Shown: positions 56,855 through 64,000 of the stretch, in pieces
Layout of the letters: every line of letters starts with the position of its first letter
Numbering within the stretch: the first letter of the stretch is position 1
Assembly (NCBI GenBank): GCA_004293915.1
Contig: RDZG01000054.1
Coordinates: forward strand, 112,515 to 176,514
From: Bacteroidota bacterium
GTDB lineage: Bacteria; Bacteroidota; Bacteroidia; Cytophagales; UBA9547
DNA length: 64,000 nt
Direction: 5' to 3'
Translations under genes and position numbers: made by a program
The notes under the pieces: generated by a model
Told to the model about the DNA's origin: nothing
The model's input: only the letters and a program-made list of their open reading frames with translations
Databases searched by the model: none

Positions 56855-58063
56855 ATGCCTGCCATTCAGCTCATTTCAAAAAATTTACAAAACTCTGTGC
56901 CATCAAAATACGATGTTTCGCAGATTTCGGACGAAGAAATGATTTTGAATGTTGGTCCGCAGCACCCATCCACACATGGCGTTTTACGGCTCGAGGTGGT
57001 TACCGATGGCGAAACAATTGTTGATGTGGTTCCGCACATGGGCTATTTGCACCGCTGTTTCGAAAAACATGCCGAAGCATTGAGTTTTCCTCAAATTATT
57101 CCCTATGTCGATCGGCTAGATTATGTGGCTAGTATGAATAATGAGCATGCCTATGTGATGGGTGTGGAAAAAATGCTGGGTATTGATAAAGAAATTCCTA
57201 AGCGAATTGAGTATATTCGGGTGTTAGTGAGCGAGTTAAATCGTTTGGCTTCACATTTTATTGCTATTGGAACTTATGGAATGGATATTGGTGCTTACAC
57301 TCCTTTTTTGTGGTTGATACGAGACCGAGAGCATATTTTACGCTTGCTCGAATGGGTTTGCGGTGCTCGAATGTTGTATAATTACATTTGGGTTGGTGGT
57401 TTGTATTACGATACTCCTTTGGGTTTTGAGGAAAAAACGCTCGAATTTGTAAAATACCTTAAACCAAAACTTGCCGAACTTCAAACAATTATTGTCGATA
57501 ATAAAATTTTTATCAATCGTACCGCCAATGTTGGTGTGTTGGATAGGGATTTGGCAATAAATTATGGTTGCACGGGACCTGTGTTGAGAGGTTCTGGATT
57601 AGCATTTGATTTACGCAAAATTGATGCTTATTCGGTTTATCCAGAAATCGATTTTGATATTCCGATTGGCAAAGGTGCAATGGGAAAAACAGGCGATTGT
57701 TGGGATAGAAACTATGTGCGGGTGCAAGAATGCCACGAAAGCATCAAAATTATAGAACAATGTGTTGAAAAACTTTTAAAAGTGCATAAAAGAGATCGAG
57801 ATTTTAATCCACAAAGTCTTGTTCCAAAGCGAATTAGAGTTCAGCCAATGGAATATTATGCTCGTGCCGAAAGCCCAAAAGGCGAATTAGGTTTTTATTT
57901 CAAAACCGAAGGCAGAGGCGAAATTCCAACTCGTTGCAAAGTGCGTTCGTGCTGTTTTCATAATCTTTCGGTCATTCATGAAATATCAAAAGGAGCTTTG
58001 ATAGCCGATTTGATAGCTATTGTTGGCTCCTTAGATTTTATAATGGGTGAAGTAGATCGGTAA
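56855..58063 (+). CDS. nuoD: NADH-quinone oxidoreductase subunit D
   Basis: 402 residues, full length. Subunit D (49-kDa homologue) forms part of the quinone site in the peripheral arm of complex I. Seen: NVGPQHPSTHGVLRL near the N-terminus, PHMGYLHRCFEKHAE, YVDRLDYVASM, RVLVSELNRLASHF, TGPVLRGSG, GDCWDRNYVRVQE and the C-terminal GSLDFIMGEVDR. It has about 28 extra N-terminal residues before the core. No other nuo gene is next to it: upstream lies a repeat array and downstream a convergent PorP/SprF gene. The gene itself looks intact. Confidence 0.95.
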   Translation: MPAIQLISKNLQNSVPSKYDVSQISDEEMILNVGPQHPSTHGVLRLEVVTDGETIVDVVPHMGYLHRCFEKHAEALSFPQIIPYVDRLDYVASMNNEHAYVMGVEKMLGIDKEIPKRIEYIRVLVSELNRLASHFIAIGTYGMDIGAYTPFLWLIRDREHILRLLEWVCGARMLYNYIWVGGLYYDTPLGFEEKTLEFVKYLKPKLAELQTIIVDNKIFINRTANVGVLDRDLAINYGCTGPVLRGSGLAFDLRKIDAYSVYPEIDFDIPIGKGAMGKTGDCWDRNYVRVQECHESIKIIEQCVEKLLKVHKRDRDFNPQSLVPKRIRVQPMEYYARAESPKGELGFYFKTEGRGEIPTRCKVRSCCFHNLSVIHEISKGALIADLIAIVGSLDFIMGEVDR

Positions 58064-58078
58064 AGTAATACAACAATT

Positions 58079-59419
58079 TTATTTGTATTTAAAAACCCAA
58101 GCATCGTTATAATTCTTGCGTTTGTATTCATCCATTTTTTTCAATGCATCAGATTTTGATGTGTAAAATTCAAAATAAGTATAATAATGTTTTTTGCTAG
58201 CGTTATACATCACCTTACAATTTAAACCTGCTTTTTTGAATATTTTTATGGATTCCTCAGCTGCTGCTTTATTGTTATAAACGGCATGAATGATATAATA
58301 ACCTTGTTCGTAATTAATTTCTTGTGGATGCTCGGCAGTGGTTACGTGAGTTACAGTATCAGTATTTTCAAATACTTCTGATTTTTTATATTCTTCATGG
58401 CTCACTTTAGAATCTTCTAGTGTTTTTAATTGATTTTCGACTAATTTCAACTCTTCTGTATTTCGTTTCTCAACTAGTTCGAGCGTATCGACACGTGCCG
58501 AAAGTTTGGCAATTTTATCATCTGTAGATTCTTTTTGTTTTGATTTTATTTTAAAAACCAATCCAAATTCGTGCGATAGTGGAGCAATGGTTTTTAATTC
58601 ACCTTGGTTTAACTCAAAAGCATATTGAAAGCCAATGTTATTGTATTCAATCCCAAACCCAAAAATATAAGAATAGGCAGATGAAAACGAACGAAATCCG
58701 GTACGTACAGAAAACATTTCATTCCATCTTGCCGATATATTTAAGTCATAGATTGGAGAAGCGGTGTTGTGTTTTCGCAATACAAACAAAGGCATTAGTT
58801 CAATTTTTGTATTTTTAAATGCGTGTGTATAGCCAACTAAGCCTTGAAAATCAGAAAAAGTGCTTTTAACATCATGAATTCCATTGTACATGTAAGGCAA
58901 AGAAAACCCTAATACCAATTTTTTGTATTGAAATAATGTTCCAAAACCTACTACAAAACGAGGTTTGTCGTCATAAGGATTATTTACAAAAGCCACATCG
59001 CCAGGATTTGAGGTAGAAATTTTTGATTGATCAATATTTCTAAAAATCCCACCAAAATTAACGCCAAAATTAAGTTTCATATTATCGTTAATCTTAAGAT
59101 TGTGTGCATAAGCACCTGATATATAATTAGATGCATATACGCCAAATTGTCTACTTACTATATTTAAACCTAAACCACCTGCTTTGTGAATCATGCCATG
59201 AAGTCCGGCTGCAAAGGCTACAGGAGCACCCGGCATACCTGTCCATTGATTACGATAATTGGCATAAGCGTAAAAATCGCCTTGCGTACCAATAGCTGCT
59301 GGAGTAAGCAAAAACAAATTTTGGGTATATAAATTGTGATTAACTTCGTCTTGAGCCTGAGCAAAGCCACCCAAAAGTAGGTTTATACAAATTGTGATTT
59401 TTAATATATTTTTATACAT
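58079..59419 (-). CDS. PorP/SprF-family T9SS outer-membrane protein with C-terminal SPOR-like domain
   Basis: 446 residues. A signal peptide (MYKNILKITICINLLLGGFAQAQ) is followed by the PorP/SprF barrel signature (NLYTQNLFLLTPAAIG, then YANYRNQWTGMPGAP), a coiled-coil segment (about 300-345; DDKIAKLSARVDTLELVEKR) and a C-terminal domain (about 370-446; GYYIIHAVYNNKAAAEESI, CKVMYNASKKHYYTYFEF) resembling SPOR/sporulation-related repeats, which bind peptidoglycan. PorP/SprF-like proteins help export and attach type B CTD cargo. The type B CTD protein just upstream (6-nt gap) is the likely cargo. Confidence 0.92.
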   Translation of the reverse strand: MYKNILKITICINLLLGGFAQAQDEVNHNLYTQNLFLLTPAAIGTQGDFYAYANYRNQWTGMPGAPVAFAAGLHGMIHKAGGLGLNIVSRQFGVYASNYISGAYAHNLKINDNMKLNFGVNFGGIFRNIDQSKISTSNPGDVAFVNNPYDDKPRFVVGFGTLFQYKKLVLGFSLPYMYNGIHDVKSTFSDFQGLVGYTHAFKNTKIELMPLFVLRKHNTASPIYDLNISARWNEMFSVRTGFRSFSSAYSYIFGFGIEYNNIGFQYAFELNQGELKTIAPLSHEFGLVFKIKSKQKESTDDKIAKLSARVDTLELVEKRNTEELKLVENQLKTLEDSKVSHEEYKKSEVFENTDTVTHVTTAEHPQEINYEQGYYIIHAVYNNKAAAEESIKIFKKAGLNCKVMYNASKKHYYTYFEFYTSKSDALKKMDEYKRKNYNDAWVFKYK

Positions 59420-59425
59420 AATATT

Positions 59426-60697
59426 TTATTGTCTAATAATGGAGATATAACCTTTAAAATCACCTTCCACAGAAGATAATACATAATAATAAGTGCCTGC
59501 TGGCAATGGCTGACCGTTTTGAGTGCCTTCCCAGTCGTTTTTATAAGCATTGGTTGTAAAAATCAACCCGCCAGTACTGTTATAAACAGATAATGTAGCG
59601 TTTGGAAAATCTTGAATATTGCGAATGATCCATTGGTCGTTTACACCGTCTTTTGGCGAAGGAGAAATTACATTATCGGCATCAACTTTTGCAGGTTTAA
59701 AATCCTCAATAAGTAGTTTAAATGATTTTTGAAATTCTCCATTTATTTTTCCATCGTTGGTATTTACACGAATTGTATATTCCTTCGTTTTTTCATAATC
59801 AAATGATATTAAGGAAATTAGCGAATCGCCTTTAATTTTAAAATCAGCATTATTATCACTTCCATCGCCAGCAATTAAGCTATACACAAAATTATCAGCC
59901 AAGTCTGTATCTGTAGTTTTTAAAATAGCAACTAAACTATTGGGCTCATTTCCCTCTTTTAAGTTTAATCGAGTAAGTATAATATCGGTAGGAGAAGCAT
60001 TGGCATAATCAATTAAAATACTATATATTTTTTCCGCAGATTCATCGGCAGAAGTGATTTTAAAATACACCAGATTAGTAAAATCAATTCCAGTTGAGCT
60101 ATATAAATTATATGTTCCATCTTTTTGATTTGCATATCGAATAGTGGACAATGCAGCAGTGGTTACAGTTGTTGTTAGCAAGTTTTTTGCTGTGCTTGAT
60201 ACTATCATTGCCGAAACCGTAGTACTAGTTATGATTGAAGTTTGTACTTGATTATTAACTCCAAAAGATAAAATAGTAGCTTCATTGCTTAGTAATGGCG
60301 AAGAAAGCACTACAGGCTTTGAGGTTAAACCAATCGAACTATTTGGAACAAAAGCATATTTTTTGCTAAAATCAAATGTCGAATTAGCACTTGCATCATA
60401 CATTTTGAACGAAACACTATCGCCAACAACTGAATTGCTATATACCGTTAGATAAGCTACATAGCGATTGATCAATTGAACAAAATTTACAGATTGCACG
60501 CCAACACAAGTGGTATTGATAAACGCACCAACTTTGTCGGCAACATCGCGACTTTCGGTATAATTCATGTTTAGAACAAGCGTAAAAGTCATAGTATGTT
60601 GATAATTACTTGGATTTACGCTCCAAGATGGCGTTTGAGCCTGTGTCTGCCAAAATAGCAACATACACATAATGCCATATATTTTTTTTAATTTCAT
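59426..60697 (-). CDS. T9SS cargo protein with type B (gliding motility-associated) C-terminal domain
   Basis: 423 residues from the ATG at 60697, which starts MKLKKIYGIMCMLLFWQTQAQ, a clean signal peptide. An earlier ATG at 60751 would put 18 residues before it and overlap a terminator hairpin, so it is rejected. After the signal comes a beta domain (PSWSVNPSNYQHTMT, VGAFINTTCVG, YLTVYSNSVVGDSVSFKMYD) that recurs in the neighbouring LamG protein. Cadherin-like strands follow (LVAILKTTDTDLADNFVYSL), and a type B CTD closes the protein (PKDGVNDQWIIRNI, then LPAGTYYYVL and GYISIIRQ). It is predicted to be exported via T9SS and held by the adjacent PorP/SprF protein. Confidence 0.87.
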   Translation of the reverse strand: MKLKKIYGIMCMLLFWQTQAQTPSWSVNPSNYQHTMTFTLVLNMNYTESRDVADKVGAFINTTCVGVQSVNFVQLINRYVAYLTVYSNSVVGDSVSFKMYDASANSTFDFSKKYAFVPNSSIGLTSKPVVLSSPLLSNEATILSFGVNNQVQTSIITSTTVSAMIVSSTAKNLLTTTVTTAALSTIRYANQKDGTYNLYSSTGIDFTNLVYFKITSADESAEKIYSILIDYANASPTDIILTRLNLKEGNEPNSLVAILKTTDTDLADNFVYSLIAGDGSDNNADFKIKGDSLISLISFDYEKTKEYTIRVNTNDGKINGEFQKSFKLLIEDFKPAKVDADNVISPSPKDGVNDQWIIRNIQDFPNATLSVYNSTGGLIFTTNAYKNDWEGTQNGQPLPAGTYYYVLSSVEGDFKGYISIIRQ

Positions 60698-60720
60698 ATA
60701 AATTATTATGATGGAAAAAA

Positions 60721-60750
60721 TGAGCCAATGCATGTTTTTGCATTGGCTCA
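60721..60750 (-). terminator. Terminator downstream of the LamG surface protein gene
   Basis: A perfect 12-bp stem TGAGCCAATGCA with its complement, loop of 6 nt, followed on the minus strand by TTTTTTCC. It lies 10 nt past the stop of the upstream gene and before the ATG at 60697, so the type B CTD gene has its own promoter or relies on read-through. Confidence 0.85.
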
Positions 60751-60760
60751 AAAGGTTAAA

Positions 60761-63700
60761 TTATTCTACTACGAGTTTAATGGTTTTTACATTTTTATTT
60801 TCTGTAATGCTTACAAAATAAATTCCTCTATTCAACGATTGAGTAGAAATTTGTATTTTGTTTGCTGCACCTACATTCAACGGAACATCTTGACTTTGAA
60901 GCATAACGCCAAGTAAATTTGAAATTGAAATTGTACATTCTTCGGTTGAATTTCCGCTGATGTATAATTTAATACCATCCGTATTTTTAATCGGATTTGG
61001 ACTCAATTTTACTTCAAAATTATCTTCTATTGTTATAGGATTTTGTTTCAAATGAATAATATATGGTTGGTTTGTCGAACCTATTAATTCATCTTTAGCA
61101 AATGCAATTTTCTCATGAGCATCTACAATAGTTCCATTTCCATTTTCGTATTTGAAAGTCAATACATCTGATTCGCTGCTTGCATTTATAGTCAAATAAT
61201 ACAAATTATTAGATTCTAAATAAGAAGCACCTACCACTTTATCGCCTATAAAAGCCCCTAAGCTAGAAGCATCGTTTGGTGTGATTCCTGCCACAGAAAC
61301 AATCATAGACATATTTGTAGGATAGGCTCTGTAATTTGGATTCCAAAACACAGATGGTGTAGCTTCGGTTCTAAGTCCAGCTCCCTCTTCAGGAAATTTC
61401 AAAACTCCACTTTTGGCAGATTTATATAAATAGCCACGGTTTTGAGAAAGGAATTTCAAAGTTCCAATCCAGCCTAAACGAGTGTCGTACACGGCAAAGG
61501 CATTTTGGCTTTTCACTATATCGCCATTAGAAGGGTTGAAAGCATTAAAGGCTTCTTCAATAGAATAGTTCAAATCAGGAGTGTAGCCTAACCAATTCCA
61601 ACCTCCAGTAATAGTAATTGGAACGGTTGATGGCTTAATTTTAGCCCCTTTATAGATGAAGTTTTGCTCATCTGTTATTTTGAGCATATACATTTCGCCA
61701 GGTTTCAATCCACCACTATTCGATAGCGATCCCAACCAACCTAAGCCATCATTGAACTGATCAAAGGCAGTTTTTGATTTGATTAAATCGCCAGATTTTG
61801 AACTTGCTTTTTTCATAAATGCAGCTAGAGAAGCATTATTTACCGATGTGAGATTAATCGAAATCCAGTTCCAGCCTGTTTGCAAAGCAAGTGAGCGCTG
61901 AAAATTTTCATCGGTTGTAAATGCTATTGGCTCTGCTATTGACCCCATAATTCCATTGGTTTCAAAAATCATATTGGGTTGCACTTCGTCATATATCGTA
62001 CCTTTACTTGCTTGATATACTTGGAAAGTAAGTGAATCGCCATATTCTTTGTTGCTATACATATCTAAGAAAACAAAATATTTATCTAGCTCTTCAAAGT
62101 AAACAGGACTTGCAACACCACGACATTCACCTTTCACGAAAACTGCAATTTTATCGAAAGGATCAGTAGAGAAAATACCGTTTATTTTTAATGTTCCAAT
62201 AACATTCATGCTGTATTGAAAGTTAGAGCCATTCACAGTCCAGTTAGGTTCTTGATCGTAAACACGTAAATTGAAGCCTAATTTTTCTTTGAATTGGAAA
62301 CTACCACTCAAATATAAATCTTGAGAATAGTATCCTACGTTCATGCCTTCATCAACAGTAAATGTTAATTCAACGGTCGATTTTGGAGCAATTGTACCTG
62401 AATTTGGTCTAACGGTAAGCCATGATGGGATATTTTCAATACTATAGCTTTGCTGAGTACCTCCACTATTTGAAATACTAACACTGAAAGTCATAGGAGC
62501 ATATAATTTTTTACTTTTTGTGATTTTCACATCACCCCATTTCAATTGATTTCTATCTACAAAAGCAGTCCAAGAAATAGGAGAGATTAAACGGTTTTCG
62601 TTTTTATCTTCCATATTTTGAACGGTTATTTCTAATATGGTTTTTTCAATGTCATCGAGCATGGCAACAGCAGGTGTAATGATAATTTCATCGCCATTGA
62701 CAGCCCAATCGAAATCAACGTTTTTCAAAGGACGAGCATCTTTGATATTTGGTGCATCGTTTGAATAATCGGGCAAAGTAGCACTAGTAACTAAATCACC
62801 CGCATTGGCACCATAAGGATTTATCCATTTGTCAGAAATAGTAGCTTCTGAAATTTTAATTCCTAGGCTAGTAACATAATTTTCAAATGGATAATATGCC
62901 ACCAAACCCATTTCAGCACCTGTTAGTTTTGAATTTTTATCAAATTGGATTTGATTGATTTTACGAGCCATTTTCCACACTCGCAACTCATCTATTTTCC
63001 CGTTAAAATATTTATCAAAACTAGCAGTAGAGCTATTGGTCATAAAACCTCTAGCACCTGCCCAAGCTCGCACACCAGCAAATCCACCAAAATTAGTAGA
63101 AGGTACAGCCGCAATTTCTTGTCCATCCAAAACCATTACTGCATTGGCATTTCGGTTTACTACCAAGGCAAAATGATGCCAGTTATTGTCGGCATATTGT
63201 GTTTCGGTTGTTTGCGAAAAGGTGTAAGCATTATTGGTTACATATAATTTTCCTGTTTCGTTTAATCCTATGGCAATGGTATTTTCTTTTCTATTGAACA
63301 CATCTGAACCATCGGCTTTGCCATTGGAGAACATTACTACATCAGTTTGATTGGCAACCGATTTAAACCAAAACTCTACGGTATAATCCATTTCATTGCT
63401 TATCACAACCGAATTTGCTGTATTAATAGTAACATAGCTATCTGTTCCATTAAAATTATATGATTTACCTTTGGGTTCTACCAACCAATCTGCAAAAAGA
63501 TTAGCGTGTCGAGAACTGGCTTTTTCATAGGCTTTTTTGCCATCGGCTTCATTCATTTGCCAATAGGCAGCCAAATTTACTTCCGAACCATTTAGCACGG
63601 CATACATGTTTGCATAAATTGTGCCTAGACTTTTTACTGCCGACCAAATTCTGGCTTCGTGCATGTTTCCAGTAAAATAATTGGCATCGGCATATACATT

Positions 63701-64000
63701 TTTACCAAAATTAATTGGACCAGAACCATTAAATGAACCTGTAATTCGCTCATTTTCAATGGCTATTTCGTCATTTACATAAGCATAAACTCGTTTGGTT
63801 TCGTTATTAAATGTGAATGCATAATGGTTCCAAAGCAGGGAATTATAAGTTGTAGTCGAAGTAAAAGTTTGATTGCCAAATTTTACAAATACTTTATCAG
63901 CAGCATCAAAACCAAACTCTACGGCATCGTTTGCTAAAGTTCCTTTTGAATAAACCACTTGATTTCTGCCTAACTCAGTTCTTCTCAACCAAAACTCAAC
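60761..64000 (-). CDS. LamG-domain T9SS cargo protein with type A sorting domain (partial at window end)
   Basis: The frame is open to the last base (reads VEFWLRRTELG), so the gene starts outside the window. A TTG at 63988 is inside a LamG domain and is not the start. About 1,079 residues are visible: the end of LamG 1 (to about 170), LamG 2 (about 173-345; YTVEFWFKS, FDKYFNGKIDELRVW), an Ig/BACON-like domain (about 480-590), two copies of a beta domain shared with the type B CTD protein (about 590-700 and 900-995), a GWNW repeat region (about 715-860; TGWNWISINLTS, GGWNWLGYT), and a type A CTD at the end (SPNPIKNTDG, RGIYFVSITENK, IKLVVE). It is exported by T9SS and probably attached to surface glycan. 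LamG suggests carbohydrate or protein binding. Confidence 0.88.
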   Translation of the reverse strand, partial: VEFWLRRTELGRNQVVYSKGTLANDAVEFGFDAADKVFVKFGNQTFTSTTTYNSLLWNHYAFTFNNETKRVYAYVNDEIAIENERITGSFNGSGPINFGKNVYADANYFTGNMHEARIWSAVKSLGTIYANMYAVLNGSEVNLAAYWQMNEADGKKAYEKASSRHANLFADWLVEPKGKSYNFNGTDSYVTINTANSVVISNEMDYTVEFWFKSVANQTDVVMFSNGKADGSDVFNRKENTIAIGLNETGKLYVTNNAYTFSQTTETQYADNNWHHFALVVNRNANAVMVLDGQEIAAVPSTNFGGFAGVRAWAGARGFMTNSSTASFDKYFNGKIDELRVWKMARKINQIQFDKNSKLTGAEMGLVAYYPFENYVTSLGIKISEATISDKWINPYGANAGDLVTSATLPDYSNDAPNIKDARPLKNVDFDWAVNGDEIIITPAVAMLDDIEKTILEITVQNMEDKNENRLISPISWTAFVDRNQLKWGDVKITKSKKLYAPMTFSVSISNSGGTQQSYSIENIPSWLTVRPNSGTIAPKSTVELTFTVDEGMNVGYYSQDLYLSGSFQFKEKLGFNLRVYDQEPNWTVNGSNFQYSMNVIGTLKINGIFSTDPFDKIAVFVKGECRGVASPVYFEELDKYFVFLDMYSNKEYGDSLTFQVYQASKGTIYDEVQPNMIFETNGIMGSIAEPIAFTTDENFQRSLALQTGWNWISINLTSVNNASLAAFMKKASSKSGDLIKSKTAFDQFNDGLGWLGSLSNSGGLKPGEMYMLKITDEQNFIYKGAKIKPSTVPITITGGWNWLGYTPDLNYSIEEAFNAFNPSNGDIVKSQNAFAVYDTRLGWIGTLKFLSQNRGYLYKSAKSGVLKFPEEGAGLRTEATPSVFWNPNYRAYPTNMSMIVSVAGITPNDASSLGAFIGDKVVGASYLESNNLYYLTINASSESDVLTFKYENGNGTIVDAHEKIAFAKDELIGSTNQPYIIHLKQNPITIEDNFEVKLSPNPIKNTDGIKLYISGNSTEECTISISNLLGVMLQSQDVPLNVGAANKIQISTQSLNRGIYFVSITENKNVKTIKLVVE

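Noticed and set aside
60698..60751. Upstream ATG of the type B CTD gene
   Set aside because: It would place a transcription terminator inside the coding region and precede a perfect signal peptide with a polar extension.

Overview
The window comes from an AT-rich member of the Bacteroidota. The evidence is gldF/gldG gliding genes next to dnaN, type IX secretion (T9SS) type A and type B C-terminal sorting domains, a PorP/SprF-family protein, Bacteroidota-type promoters (TTTG, about 19-20 nt, TAnnTTTG) and an almost complete lack of Shine-Dalgarno sequences. I would not assign it below the phylum.

Layout. 1-18728: the 3' part of one giant adhesin gene (more than 6,200 codons visible, 5' end outside the window), split by a -1 frameshift in a T7 run at 2627-2633. 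It is built from about 500-residue GNW modules, a tandem-duplicated LamG + beta-helix block, two further LamG domains, PKD/TIG-like domains and a T9SS type A tail. 18729-19560: intergenic repeats, a small DUF5618-like gene and a bidirectional terminator. 19561-26639 (minus): prfB with its programmed +1 frameshift, dnaN, a DUF4340-like protein, gldG, gldF, proC and a thioesterase. 26700-28551 (plus): rlmN and a HepT/MntA-type toxin-antitoxin pair. 28746-30128 (minus): aspartate kinase. 30294-37732 (plus): a VWA-like membrane protein, then a probable operon of lipoprotein, DUF5723-like outer-membrane protein and OmpA/PD40 protein. 37813-41257: HI0933-family flavoprotein, a 43-residue lipoprotein, an IscA-type protein, TerC (minus) and YbaB/EbfC. 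41320-41595: tRNA-Glu(TTC) and tRNA-Ala(GGC).

41689-44527 is a NagZ-type GH3 plus serine beta-lactamase-like fusion gene broken by a short deletion that removes the KHFPGHG segment. 44767-47891 holds a lipoprotein and ligA. 47978-54556 (minus) is a secreted carbohydrate-degradation cluster: a GH106-like enzyme, a GH3 beta-glucosidase with PA14, and a Tat-exported beta-propeller. 54939-56233 is a two-gene cassette of unknown membrane-anchored proteins bounded by a 16-bp inverted repeat. 56544-56774 is an 11-copy, 21-bp minisatellite just upstream of a solitary nuoD. 58079-64000 (minus) is a T9SS surface-protein locus: a LamG type A CTD protein running off the window, a type B CTD protein and a PorP/SprF-SPOR protein.

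The strongest candidates for something undescribed are the inverted-repeat-bounded two-gene cassette beside the minisatellite, and an unnamed domain shared between the two neighbouring T9SS cargo proteins. The two broken large genes (2627-2633 and about 42251) need checking against reads before they are treated as biology.
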